Below, piece after piece: positions 32,340 to 40,097 of a stretch of 64,000 nucleotides of DNA. The notes under the pieces are model-generated. The model was not told the origin of the DNA, did no database searches, and saw only the letters and a program-made list of their open reading frames with translations. The DNA is taken from the NCBI RefSeq assembly GCF_003610235.1, contig NZ_RAPR01000002.1, positions 124,001 to 188,000 of the forward strand, read 5' to 3'. Position 1 is the stretch's first letter, and every line of letters begins with the position of its first letter. This stretch comes from Catellatospora citrea. GTDB taxonomy: Bacteria > Actinomycetota > Actinomycetes > Mycobacteriales > Micromonosporaceae. Both the position numbers and the translations under genes were made by a program.

Positions 32340-33329
32340 GTGCGCGCGATCGAGTACGACCACTTCGGCGGCTACGACGTGCTCGACCTCGTCGAGGCGC
32401 CGCTGCCGCCCGTCGCGGACGGGCAGGCACTGGTCCGGATGACGATCGCCGGGGTCAGTCCACTGGACGAGACGGTGCGCGCCGGCCACCTGGCCCCGGC
32501 CCTGCACAAGCCGCTGCCGATCCGCCCCGGTGGCACCGGGACCGGGGTCGTCGAGCAACCCGGCGCGTCCGGCCTCCCCCGGGGCGCACGCGTCGTCGTG
32601 AGCGGCGGCCGCTATGGCGTCAGCGCCGACGGCTGCTGGGCCGAGTACGTCGCCGTCGACCCGGCGAACCTGGTCGCCGTGCCCGATGCCGTCGACGACG
32701 AGGCCGCCGCCGCGCTGACCACGGGGGCCGGTTATCTCACCGCCTACCTCGCGTTGACCGAGCTGGCCGCGTTCCGGCCCGGGCAGACCGTGCTCGCGCC
32801 CGGCGTCGGCGGAGCGGTCGGGCAGGGCGGCGTCGAGGTCGCCCGGGTGCTCGGCGCGGCCCACGCGATCACCACCGCCACCGGCACCGACAAGGCCGAA
32901 CAAGGCCGCGCCGCCGGGTACGAGGTGATCGACCTGTCCCAGGAGTCGCTGCGCGACGGTGTCGCCCGGCTCACCGGCGGCAGGGGCGTCGACGTCGTGC
33001 TCGACGGAGTCGGCGGGCAGCTCACCGGGGAGGCCCTCGGCTGCCTGGCCGTCGACGGCACGCTGATCAGCATCGGGTACGCCGCCGGCACCCACGCCGA
33101 CATCAACGTCACCGACCTGATCTGGAAGAACGCCCACATCCACGGGTTCCGGTTCGCACTGTTCACCCCCGAGCAGGTGAACGCGGCGAACACCGCGCTG
33201 CTCGCCCGGCTCGCCGCCGGGGACCTGCACCCGGCGGTGGCGCAGGTGTTCGGGCTCGCGCAGGCGGCCGCGGCGCAGCAGCTGCTCGCCGAGGGCCGCC
33301 CGTTCGGCCGGGTCCTGCTCGCGGTCTAG
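32340..33329 (+). CDS. Zinc-free MDR oxidoreductase (quinone oxidoreductase-like)
   Basis: A 329-residue medium-chain dehydrogenase/reductase without the catalytic or structural zinc cysteines, as in NADPH:quinone oxidoreductases. It starts VRAIEYDHFGGYDVLDLVEAPLPPV; the cofactor loop is APGVGGAVGQGGVEVARVLGA, and GGRGVDVVLDGVGG is the family pattern after it. The GTG at 32340 has an AGGAG site 8 nt upstream. It probably reduces quinones or enones with NADPH. An unrelated zinc-type ADH follows 71 nt later on the same strand with its own promoter. Confidence 0.85.
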   Translation: MRAIEYDHFGGYDVLDLVEAPLPPVADGQALVRMTIAGVSPLDETVRAGHLAPALHKPLPIRPGGTGTGVVEQPGASGLPRGARVVVSGGRYGVSADGCWAEYVAVDPANLVAVPDAVDDEAAAALTTGAGYLTAYLALTELAAFRPGQTVLAPGVGGAVGQGGVEVARVLGAAHAITTATGTDKAEQGRAAGYEVIDLSQESLRDGVARLTGGRGVDVVLDGVGGQLTGEALGCLAVDGTLISIGYAAGTHADINVTDLIWKNAHIHGFRFALFTPEQVNAANTALLARLAAGDLHPAVAQVFGLAQAAAAQQLLAEGRPFGRVLLAV

Positions 33330-33388
33330 CCGCCCGGCCGTGGGGCGCGCCGCGGGGCATCCCGGCGACCGGGGCGAACTGCCGCGAC

Positions 33389-33394
33389 TACGAT
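33389..33394 (+). promoter_or_regulatory. -10 box TACGAT of a leaderless gene
   Basis: TACGAT ends 6 nt before the ATG at 33401. Confidence 0.45.
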
Positions 33395-33400
33395 GATCAC

Positions 33401-34453
33401 ATGCGCGCAACGGTGATCTACGGCCCCCACGACGTGCGGATCGAGGACGTGCCCGATCCTGTCCTGGTGCACCCGACCGACGCCGTGGTCCGGGTGACGC
33501 ACGCCTGCATCTGCGGCAGCGACCTGTGGGCCTACCAGGGCGTCGCCAAGCGGGAGCCGGGACAGCGGATCGGCCACGAGTTCCTGGGCGTCGTCGAGTC
33601 CACGGGTGCTGACGTCACCGGCGTCAAGCCCGGTGACACGGTGGTGGCCCCGTTCGTGTGGTCCGACGGCAGCTGCGAGTTCTGCCGGGAGGGCCTGCAC
33701 ACCTCCTGCCCGGTCGGCGGCTTCTGGGGCCAGCCGGGCTCCGACGGTGGCCAGGGCCAGGCGGTGCGGGTCCCGTACGCCGACGGCACCCTGGTCAAGC
33801 TGCCGTCCGGGCTCGGCGACGCGGAACTCGTCAAGATCCTCGCGCTGTCCGATGTGATGTCGACCGGACACCACGCCGCGCTCGCCGCCGGGGTGCGCAA
33901 GGGCGCCACGGTCGCCGTGGTGGGCGACGGCGCGGTCGGCCTGTGCGGCGTGCTCGCCGCGCACCGGCTGGGCGCCGAGCGCATCATCGCGCTGGGCCGC
34001 CACGACGCCCGTACCGCGCTGGCCAGGCGGTTCGGTGCGACCGACGTGGTGCCCGAGCGCGGTGACGAGGCCGTCGCCGTGGTGCGCGAGCTGACCGGCG
34101 GCCAGGGCGCGCACGCGGTCATCGAAGCGGTCGGCACCGAGCAGTCGATGCGCACCGCGATCGGGGTGGCCCGCGACGGCGGCGCGGTCGGTTTCGTCGG
34201 GGTCCCGCACGGCGGTTCGGCCGGCGTCGACATCGGTGACATGTTCGGCCGCAACGTGGCGCTGCGCGGCGGGGTCGCGCCCGCCCGTGCGTACATCCCG
34301 GAGCTGCTGGCCGACGTGCTGGCCGGGAGGCTGGACCCGTCGCCGGTCTTCGACTCCTCCGTCGAGCTCGACGGGGTGCCGGGCGGATATGCCGCGATGA
34401 ACGATCGGAAGGCGCTGAAAGTGCTGGTGCGCCCGAACGGTGGGTCGGTGTAG
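33401..34453 (+). CDS. Zinc-dependent alcohol dehydrogenase family protein
   Basis: A 350-residue zinc-type MDR dehydrogenase. The catalytic zinc site is given by ACICGSDLW and GHEFLGVV. The structural zinc loop is reduced to CEFCREGLHTSC with three cysteines, a common variant. The Rossmann motif is AVVGDGAVGLCGVLAA. The general layout resembles the glutathione-independent or IMP dehydrogenase-like and sorbitol-type ADHs of actinobacteria; the substrate is unknown. A TACGAT box ends 6 nt before the ATG, so the gene is likely leaderless. Its TAG stop doubles as the start of the -10 box for the Lrp gene that follows. Confidence 0.88.
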   Translation: MRATVIYGPHDVRIEDVPDPVLVHPTDAVVRVTHACICGSDLWAYQGVAKREPGQRIGHEFLGVVESTGADVTGVKPGDTVVAPFVWSDGSCEFCREGLHTSCPVGGFWGQPGSDGGQGQAVRVPYADGTLVKLPSGLGDAELVKILALSDVMSTGHHAALAAGVRKGATVAVVGDGAVGLCGVLAAHRLGAERIIALGRHDARTALARRFGATDVVPERGDEAVAVVRELTGGQGAHAVIEAVGTEQSMRTAIGVARDGGAVGFVGVPHGGSAGVDIGDMFGRNVALRGGVAPARAYIPELLADVLAGRLDPSPVFDSSVELDGVPGGYAAMNDRKALKVLVRPNGGSV

Positions 34454-34456
34454 CTT
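34451..34456 (+). promoter_or_regulatory. -10 box TAGCTT overlapping the ADH stop codon
   Basis: TAGCTT ends 7 nt before the GTG at 34464 and supports that start. Confidence 0.45.
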
Positions 34457-34463
34457 GAGCGCC

Positions 34464-34916
34464 GTGGAAGAGACCGACCAGGCCATCGTTTCGGCCCTGA
34501 CCGCTGACGGGCGCATGTCGTACACGGACCTGGCCGAGAAGGTCGGGCTGTCCGTGTCCGCCGTCCACCAGCGGGTACGCAGGCTGGAGCAGCGCGGCGT
34601 GATCATCGGGTACGGCGCGCGGGTCGACTACAACGCGATCGGCCTGCCGCTGACCGCGTTCGTGGCGATCCGCCCGTTCGACCCGGCGCAGCCCGACGAC
34701 GCCCCCGAGCGCCTGGCGCACCTGTCCGAGATCGAGTCGTGCTTCTCGGTGGCCGGGGAGGACTTCTACATCCTGCTGGTGCGCGTCGCGTCACCGGTCG
34801 ACCTGGAGCGCCTGCTGCAGGAGATCCGCACCTCGGCCAACGTCACCACGCGCACGACCGTGGTGCTGTCCACCCCGTTCGAGCAGCGCGCCCCCCGCAT
34901 CCACCTGGCCGACTGA
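34464..34916 (+). CDS. Lrp/AsnC-family transcriptional regulator
   Basis: A 150-residue regulator with the Lrp N-terminal helix-turn-helix (DQAIVSALTADGRMSYTDLAEKVGLSVSAVHQRVRRLEQRG, in parts) and the C-terminal RAM domain (IESCFSVAGEDFYILLVRV). These proteins form octamers and sense amino acids. I start it at the GTG at 34464 (VEETDQAIV), supported by the -10 box; a TTG at 34455 is the alternative. It immediately follows the ADH gene and may regulate it. It nearly abuts the opposing membrane protein gene, with 5 nt between stops. Confidence 0.88.
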   Translation: MEETDQAIVSALTADGRMSYTDLAEKVGLSVSAVHQRVRRLEQRGVIIGYGARVDYNAIGLPLTAFVAIRPFDPAQPDDAPERLAHLSEIESCFSVAGEDFYILLVRVASPVDLERLLQEIRTSANVTTRTTVVLSTPFEQRAPRIHLAD

Positions 34917-34921
34917 GCCGC

Positions 34922-35539
34922 CTACCAGGGGCAGCACGGCAGTGGCGCGGGCAGGAACAGCGCGGTGAGGCCGATGGCGGCCAGCCCGGTCATCGTGGCG
35001 GTGACGCCGACGGCGAGCCGGGCGACCGTTGGCCGCTGCCGGGCCGGTGCCCTCCGCACGTGGCGGACGACCACCGCCACCGTGCCCGCCAGTGTCACGG
35101 CACCGGCCAGCAGCACCGGCAGGCCCCAGCGCTCGTGCACGTCGTAGCCCTGGAACAGCAGCGGCCGGGCGACCATCAGGAGCAGGCCGGGCAGCGGCGC
35201 GAGGGCGGCGCAGGCCTGCGCCACCACCAGCCAGGCCCGCTCGGCGCCCGCGCCGCCGCCGACCTGGTGGAACAGCTGCACCGACAGCATGCCCAGGCCG
35301 GCCGGCAGCAACGCCGCCGCGGCCAGGTGCCACAGCCAGTACCGCAGGACGACGTCCTGATCGGAGGGCTGCACGACCCCGACGAGTGTCCAGCCGATCG
35401 CCGCGAAGATCACGGCGCCGCCGATGCCGGCCACGCCCGCGAAGAACGGGTACAGCAGTCGCCGCGCCGCCGAGGCGGAGGTCCACGCGAGCGCGCCGAG
35501 ATGCATGTCGGTCGTCGTGCCCGTAGCCGGGTCGGCCAT
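34922..35539 (-). CDS. Membrane protein of unknown function, about five TM
   Basis: A 205-residue polytopic membrane protein. After a 20-residue cytoplasmic N-terminus (MADPATGTTTDMHLG) it has hydrophobic helices at FFAGVAGIGGAVIFAAIGWTLVGV, LWHLAAAALLPAGLGMLSVQLF, WLVVAQACAALAPLPGLLLMVA, LPVLLAGAVTLAGTVAVVV and a last one at GVTATMTGLAAIGLTALFL. The C-terminus is PCCPW. I do not recognise the family. I chose the ATG at 35539; the frame stays open to 35779, but that part is low complexity and crosses the promoter region of the divergent gene. Confidence 0.6.
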   Translation of the reverse strand: MADPATGTTTDMHLGALAWTSASAARRLLYPFFAGVAGIGGAVIFAAIGWTLVGVVQPSDQDVVLRYWLWHLAAAALLPAGLGMLSVQLFHQVGGGAGAERAWLVVAQACAALAPLPGLLLMVARPLLFQGYDVHERWGLPVLLAGAVTLAGTVAVVVRHVRRAPARQRPTVARLAVGVTATMTGLAAIGLTALFLPAPLPCCPW

Positions 35540-35696
35540 GTCACCACCGTTTCGCTCCCGACCGCGGGACGCGGTCACCCGTGAGGATTCTGTCCTATGT
35601 GGTGTTAGCACAGTGTTAGCGTTCGTGATCCCGGGCGGTCCACGGTCCGCGGCAGAGGATCTGGCTCCTTCACTGTGACACTGCCAGACTGGTGGC

Positions 35697-36275
35697 GTGG
35701 ACACGCTGGCAGTGATCATTACGACGCTCGGGGGCGCGCTGTCCGCGACGCTCGGTGTTCTGGTCGGCGGGGTGGTCACTCGCCGGGCCCAGGAGCGTCA
35801 TTGGCTACGTGACAAGCAGATGCGCGCGTACGAGGAACTGTTCTCGCAGTACGCCCGGTTCATGATGGCACTGCGGCAGGGGCACTCGGCCCGCATGCCG
35901 GTCATCTTCGACTGGGGAGCCTGGAGCGCCGCGCTCACCACGGCGAGCCTGGTCGCGCCGCTGAGCGTGGCGCGGGCCATCGATGCGTTCGGGGACGCCG
36001 TCGGCGTCTTCCTCGATGCGGTGTCCAGCCGGGATCCCGTCACGGATCCCGTCGACGAAGACGTGCTGAACGATGCGTCGCGACCGGCGGCTGCGGCACA
36101 GCTGGCCCTGGTGAACGCGATCCGTCGGTCCGTGGGGCGTGCTCTGACGGAACTGCCGTTCTACCTCGGCGGCACGCTCGGCGACCATCCCGAAGGAGGC
36201 ACTCGCCCGAGCCGCCTGCACGCCCAGGCAGCCAGCGATCGGCCGGCACCCGAACCGACCCCGGCGGATTCGTAG
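35697..36275 (+). CDS. Membrane-anchored protein of unknown function
   Basis: A 192-residue protein with one N-terminal transmembrane helix (LAVIITTLGGALSATLGVLVGGVV) followed by a helical cytoplasmic domain starting TRRAQERHWLRDKQMRAYEELFSQYARFMMAL. This arrangement is common in actinobacterial hypothetical proteins, often in several copies per genome; no function is known to me. The C-terminal 30 residues are disordered. The GTG at 35697 has CAGACT ending 6 nt upstream, a weak leaderless-type -10 box. The upstream gap (35540-35696) holds a direct repeat of GTGTTAGC near 35600-35620 but no gene. Confidence 0.6.
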   Translation: MDTLAVIITTLGGALSATLGVLVGGVVTRRAQERHWLRDKQMRAYEELFSQYARFMMALRQGHSARMPVIFDWGAWSAALTTASLVAPLSVARAIDAFGDAVGVFLDAVSSRDPVTDPVDEDVLNDASRPAAAAQLALVNAIRRSVGRALTELPFYLGGTLGDHPEGGTRPSRLHAQAASDRPAPEPTPADS

Positions 36276-36351
36276 CGCGTTCCTCGGCAGCAGCGCCGCC
36301 GTCCGGTCGCCGAGCCCGGATTCCGGCTCGTGAACATCCGGTGTCCGGAAC

Positions 36352-37119
36352 TCACGAGCAGAACCAGTCGGGGGTCACCCGGGTGTGCCCGTCCCGGCCG
36401 ATCAGCAGCCCCCGGTAGCCGGTGCCGGTTAGCAGGTCCAGGCCGGTGACTCCCCTGGCGGCGGCCGCGGTCGCGAACACGTCGGCCCACAGCAGCGACG
36501 GCCCGATGACGGTCACCCCGGCCACCTCGGCCGTGGGCGATCCGCGGTACGGGTCCACGATGTGCGCGCCGCGCCGCGCGGTGCCGGAGGTGGCGACCGC
36601 GCCCGACGCCAGGGTCACCACCTCGGCCAACCGTGACGGCCGCAGCGGATCCTCCACGCCGACGCGCCACGGCGGGTGCCCGGCGGCGGTCGACACGATC
36701 ACGTCGCCACCGGCGTTGAGGCAGCAGTCCGCACCGGACAGCAGCCTCGCCGCCCGCGCCACGGCCCAGCCCTTCACCAGCCCGGACGGGTCCCACGTCC
36801 GCTCGCCGCCGGGGCCGGGCAGCCGCGCGTCGAACCATCCGCCGGTGCGTTCGCGGGCGTCGTCGCACAGCTGCGCGACCTCGGCCACCCAGGGATGCGC
36901 GGCGGCGACGGTCAGCTCACCCCGGTTGATCCGGCTCACCGCACTGTCCGCCCGGTACGTGCTGAACACCGCGTCGGCCTCGCGCAGCAGCGCGAACACG
37001 GCGTCGACGGTCCGCTCGACGGGCGCCGAGTCCAGACCGGGCCCGCGCAGGTGCAGGCTCACCGGCATGCCCATGATCTGCTCGACCCAGGCCCGCCGGG
37101 GCGGCGCGAGCGTGTTCAC
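36352..37119 (-). CDS. apbE: FAD:protein FMN transferase (ApbE family)
   Basis: A 255-residue flavinyl transferase that moves FMN from FAD onto a threonine of a partner protein. Family motifs are visible: MGMPVSLHL near the N-terminus, FSTYRADSAVSRIN, the block DPSGLVKGWAVARAARLL, CCLNAGGDVIV, and ATSGTARRGAHIVDPYRGSP near the Mg2+/FAD site. There is no recognisable signal peptide, so it probably works in the cytoplasm or on a translocating partner. Its GTG start overlaps the stop of the FMN-binding protein gene (GTGA), so the substrate is almost certainly that protein. Confidence 0.9.
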   Translation of the reverse strand: MNTLAPPRRAWVEQIMGMPVSLHLRGPGLDSAPVERTVDAVFALLREADAVFSTYRADSAVSRINRGELTVAAAHPWVAEVAQLCDDARERTGGWFDARLPGPGGERTWDPSGLVKGWAVARAARLLSGADCCLNAGGDVIVSTAAGHPPWRVGVEDPLRPSRLAEVVTLASGAVATSGTARRGAHIVDPYRGSPTAEVAGVTVIGPSLLWADVFATAAAARGVTGLDLLTGTGYRGLLIGRDGHTRVTPDWFCS

Positions 37120-37547
37120 CGCAGGTGCGCCCGGTCGATCGCGGACTGCAGCGAGCCCAGGTAGGCCCGGCTGGTCGCGGTGGCGCCGGAGACGGTGTCG
37201 ACCTCTGCCGACTGCGCCTCGAGCACCTGCTCCCGCAGCCGCGGCAGGGCGAGCTCGTTCAGCACCAGCGAGTGCTCGTGCACCGTGTGCTTCTGCAGGA
37301 CCTCCACGTCGGCGATGCGCCCGCCCGCGAAGGTGACCCGGACCTGCACGGTGCCGTAGTCCGTGACCACGGCGTCGCCGTCGACGACCCGCCCGCCGGC
37401 GATCGCGACGGGCGGCGGGGCGGTCGAGGGCGTCGACGCGTTCGCCGACCCGGCATGCGGCACCGCGTCGCCGAGGCTGGTGCGGTAGCTGAACAGCCCG
37501 ACCAGGCCTGCGATCGTGGCCAGCAGGAAGAACGTGATCTTACGCAT
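37116..37547 (-). CDS. FMN-binding domain protein, covalent flavoprotein anchored in the membrane
   Basis: A 143-residue protein with an N-terminal signal anchor (ITFFLLATIAGLVGLFSY), a Pro/Ser/Thr linker and an extracytoplasmic FMN-binding domain. The flavinylation motif SGATAT at residues 120-125 predicts a phosphoester-linked FMN on T125. Such domains occur in RnfG/NqrC and in stand-alone extracytoplasmic electron carriers. It lies between a ferric-reductase-like gene (3 nt upstream) and apbE (4-nt overlap): the first should feed electrons to it, the second should load its FMN. Confidence 0.9.
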   Translation of the reverse strand: MRKITFFLLATIAGLVGLFSYRTSLGDAVPHAGSANASTPSTAPPPVAIAGGRVVDGDAVVTDYGTVQVRVTFAGGRIADVEVLQKHTVHEHSLVLNELALPRLREQVLEAQSAEVDTVSGATATSRAYLGSLQSAIDRAHLR

Positions 37548-37550
37548 CGG

Positions 37551-38936
37551 TCACCACCCGAACCGCTCGTCGTGGACCTGCCGGGCGGGCACGCCGGCCG
37601 TCCGCAGCGCGGCCCGGGCCGCCGCCATCCAGGGCGGGGGGCCGCACAGGAACACGTCCCGCCCGGCCAGCTCCGGGACCAGGTGGGTCAGCGCCTCGTG
37701 GTCGGTGTAGCGCTCGGCCAGCTCGGCGGTCAGCCACGAGGCGCGCCCGGTCGGCGGGGGACCGGGCAGGTAGATCACCTGTGCGCCGCGTTCGGCCGCG
37801 ATGCCGTCGATCTCGTCGCGCAGCACCAGCTCGTCGGCGCTGCGCGCCCGGTAGATCAGGGTCAGCTCGCGGTCGGCGTACCGCATGCCCTCCAGCAGCG
37901 CGCGCATCGGCGTGATGCCGATGCCCGCGGCCATCAGCAGCACCCGCTCGCCGCGGCGGCGGTCCTCGGTGAGGGTGCCGAACGGGCCCTCGATCAGCAC
38001 CGCGGTGCCCGGCGTCGCCCCGGCCAGGCGCGCGCCGTCGTCGCCCGCGGCCCGGAAGGTGAACCGCAGCCGGTCCGCGCGCGGGGCCTCGGACAGCGAG
38101 AACGGGTGCGCCCGGCTCCAGCCGCGGCCGGTGCGCAGCCGCCAGGTCAGGAACTGACCGGGCCGGGCCGCCAGCCGGTCCAGTCGCCGCCCCGACAGGT
38201 ACACGGAGTACACGTCGGACGCCTCGTGGCGCACCTCGCCGACGGTGAGCCGGTGGCGGCGCGACAGCCACAGCGGCCGCCCGACCCGGAACGCCAGCAG
38301 CGCGGCGGCAGCGCAGCCCCACAGTGTCCACCAGTAGGCCGTGGCGGCGGGGGAGGTGACGAAGTGCGCCCCGTTCCACAGCTGGTGCGGCAGGGCCAGG
38401 CCCACCCCGAGGTAGGCGTACAGGTGCAGCAGGTGCCAGTTCTCGTAGCGGACCCGGCGGCGGGCCGCCCGCACCGACAGCGCCACGACGAGCACCAGCA
38501 GCGCGGTCCCGGCCGCGGCCAGCAGCATGCCCGGGTAGCGCACCACCAGATCGACCAGTTGGGCGAGCGCGCCGGTGCCGGTGGACACGGCGTAGCCGAC
38601 CACGACGAGCACCACGTGCGCCACCATCAGCCAGCACGAGGTGAAGCCGAGCAGCCGGTGGATCCGGGCCAGCCGGTCCTGCCCCCAGGCACGCTCCACC
38701 CAGGGCACCCGCGCCATCGCGAGCACCTGCAGCAGGAGCAGATCGGCGGCGACCAGCCCGGTGAGACGGGCCGCGGTCACCAGTCCGGTGCCGTCGGCGC
38801 TCAGCGCGGCCACACCGCCGGCGGACACCCACAGCGCCGCCACCACCAGCACGGTGACGCAGGCCAGCGCGGCGGTCACGGCGCGTCCGACGGCCCGGTC
38901 GCGGGGCCGGGGGAGCGGGATTCGGTCAGGGGTCAC
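37551..38936 (-). CDS. Ferric-reductase-like transmembrane oxidoreductase with FAD/NAD(P) domain
   Basis: A 461-residue membrane flavocytochrome. The N-terminal half has about six helices with heme-ligand-type histidines (RIHRLLGF, MVAHVVLVV, NWHLLHLYAY, ALPHQLW). The C-terminal half is a ferredoxin-NADP reductase-like module: ARPGQFLTWRLR, RAHPFSLSEAP (FAD), MAAGIGITPMRALLE and FLCGPPPWMAA (NAD(P)). It should carry electrons from NAD(P)H across the membrane to the FMN-binding protein encoded 3 nt downstream. I choose the GTG at 38936 because the hairpin at 38954-39000 excludes the longer start at 38993; no strong ribosome site is seen. Confidence 0.88.
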   Translation of the reverse strand: MTPDRIPLPRPRDRAVGRAVTAALACVTVLVVAALWVSAGGVAALSADGTGLVTAARLTGLVAADLLLLQVLAMARVPWVERAWGQDRLARIHRLLGFTSCWLMVAHVVLVVVGYAVSTGTGALAQLVDLVVRYPGMLLAAAGTALLVLVVALSVRAARRRVRYENWHLLHLYAYLGVGLALPHQLWNGAHFVTSPAATAYWWTLWGCAAAALLAFRVGRPLWLSRRHRLTVGEVRHEASDVYSVYLSGRRLDRLAARPGQFLTWRLRTGRGWSRAHPFSLSEAPRADRLRFTFRAAGDDGARLAGATPGTAVLIEGPFGTLTEDRRRGERVLLMAAGIGITPMRALLEGMRYADRELTLIYRARSADELVLRDEIDGIAAERGAQVIYLPGPPPTGRASWLTAELAERYTDHEALTHLVPELAGRDVFLCGPPPWMAAARAALRTAGVPARQVHDERFGW

Positions 38937-38953
38937 GCCACGGCGAGTCGCGA

Positions 38954-39000
38954 CAGGGGCGCGCAGTTCCCGGTATGGCACCGGAAACCGCACGCCCCTG
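38954..39000 (-). terminator. Terminator hairpin after the SDR-tautomerase operon
   Basis: 21 bp can pair (38954-38974 with 38980-39000) around a 5-nt loop. The three non-Watson-Crick positions become G-U pairs only in minus-strand RNA, so the structure is built for the minus-strand transcript. Confidence 0.75.
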
Positions 39001-39019
39001 CTTCCCGCCGACAGGCGCC

Positions 39020-39259
39020 CTAGCGGGAGCCCTCCGCGCGCTGCTGCTCGCGGTACTGCGGGACGGACAGGCCGCCCCGGCCCCAGTTCTCGAGTTCGAC
39101 CTCGTCGATGACGACGAACGTCGAGTCCAGCGGCTTGTCCAGCACGTCCAGCAGCAACTGGCTGACGCCGGCGATGAGTGCCGCCTTCTGCTCGGCGGTC
39201 GCGGCCGTCGTGCCCGGGAGGTTGCCCTCGCGGGTGATCTGGATGTTGACGATGGGCAT
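39020..39259 (-). CDS. 4-oxalocrotonate tautomerase family protein
   Basis: A 79-residue tautomerase-superfamily protein. After removal of Met, Pro1 of MPIVNIQITREG is the catalytic base. The helix EQKAALIAGVSQLLLDVLDKP and the strand STFVVIDEVELENWGRGGLSV fit the larger 4-OT-like group found with SDR or quinone-metabolism genes. The ATG at 39259 has an AAGAGGA site. It is the second gene of a minus-strand operon, 28 nt after the SDR gene, and is probably controlled with it by the divergent TetR regulator. Confidence 0.88.
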   Translation of the reverse strand: MPIVNIQITREGNLPGTTAATAEQKAALIAGVSQLLLDVLDKPLDSTFVVIDEVELENWGRGGLSVPQYREQQRAEGSR

Positions 39260-39287
39260 GATCGGTCCTCTTCGGTGGTCGGGCAGG

Positions 39288-40004
39288 TCAGTGGCCGGCG
39301 TTCTGGCCGCCGTCGACGTGCAGGATCTCGCCGGTGACGAAGGGCGCCGACTCGAGGAACAGGACCGCGCCGACGATGTCGTCGGTCTCGCCCATCCGGC
39401 CGACGGGGTGCAGCCCAGCGTAGGTCGCGTGGGACTCGACCGCGTGCATCGGGGTCTTGATGATGCCCGGGGCGACGGCGTTGACCCGCACGCCACGGGT
39501 CGCGTACTCGATGGCCAGGGACTTGGTCGCCGAGTTGAGGCCGCCCTTGGTCAGCGAGGCGAGCACGGACGGCACGTTCTTGTCGGCCTGGTCGACCAGG
39601 CTGGTGGTGATGCTGACGATGTGACCGCCGCCGACGGCGAGCATGTGCGGCAGCACCCGCTGGGTCAGGTGGAAGAACCCGGCGAGGTTGATCCCGGTGA
39701 CCAGCGCGAGGTCGTCGTCGGTGTAGTCGGTGAACGGCTTGGCGATGAAGATGCCGGCGTTGTTGACCAGGGTGTCGATGCGCCCGAAGCGGTCCAGCGC
39801 GGCCTGGGTCACGCGCTCGGCGGTGTCGGCGTGGGCGATGTCGCCCTGCACGGTCACGATGTCCGGATCGCCGGAGGCGGTGATCGAACGCGAGGTGGCG
39901 ACGACGCCGTAGCCGAGCTTGCGGTATCCCTCCACCAGGCCCGCGCCGATGCCCTGGGACGCACCGGTGATGACGGCGACCTTCTGCACGTTTTCGAAGC
40001 TCAT
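39288..40004 (-). CDS. SDR family protein lacking the catalytic tyrosine
   Basis: A 238-residue short-chain dehydrogenase fold with intact cofactor site (TGASQGIG) and NNAG, and the SDR end VTGEILHVDGGQ. At the active site, however, the usual YxxxK is replaced: the lysine of SLTKGGL has alanine (VLASLTK) four residues before it. I recall the same ALASLTKGG pattern in other SDRs next to TetR genes, so it is a subfamily trait and not a sequencing error. It may be non-catalytic or use another residue. AAGGA precedes the ATG at 40004. The promoter region to the divergent TetR gene has two operator-like sites. Confidence 0.85.
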   Translation of the reverse strand: MSFENVQKVAVITGASQGIGAGLVEGYRKLGYGVVATSRSITASGDPDIVTVQGDIAHADTAERVTQAALDRFGRIDTLVNNAGIFIAKPFTDYTDDDLALVTGINLAGFFHLTQRVLPHMLAVGGGHIVSITTSLVDQADKNVPSVLASLTKGGLNSATKSLAIEYATRGVRVNAVAPGIIKTPMHAVESHATYAGLHPVGRMGETDDIVGAVLFLESAPFVTGEILHVDGGQNAGH

Positions 40005-40045
40005 GGTTCTTTTTCCTTTGCTCTTCGCGGTGACCGGAGGCGAAC

Positions 40046-40090
40046 TAGACGACCGGTCTACTAAAAGGTAGATGACTGGTCGTGTATCGT
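40046..40090. promoter_or_regulatory. Divergent SDR/TetR promoter region with two operator-like sites
   Basis: TAGAC-GACCG-GTCTA (40046-40060) is an inverted repeat, and a related copy TAGATGACTGGTC begins at 40069, 23 nt on. Between the second site and the TetR ATG, TATCGT (40085-40090) is a -10 box ending 7 nt before the start, so the repressor would cover its own promoter and that of the SDR operon. Confidence 0.6.
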
Positions 40091-40097
40091 CAATGCC

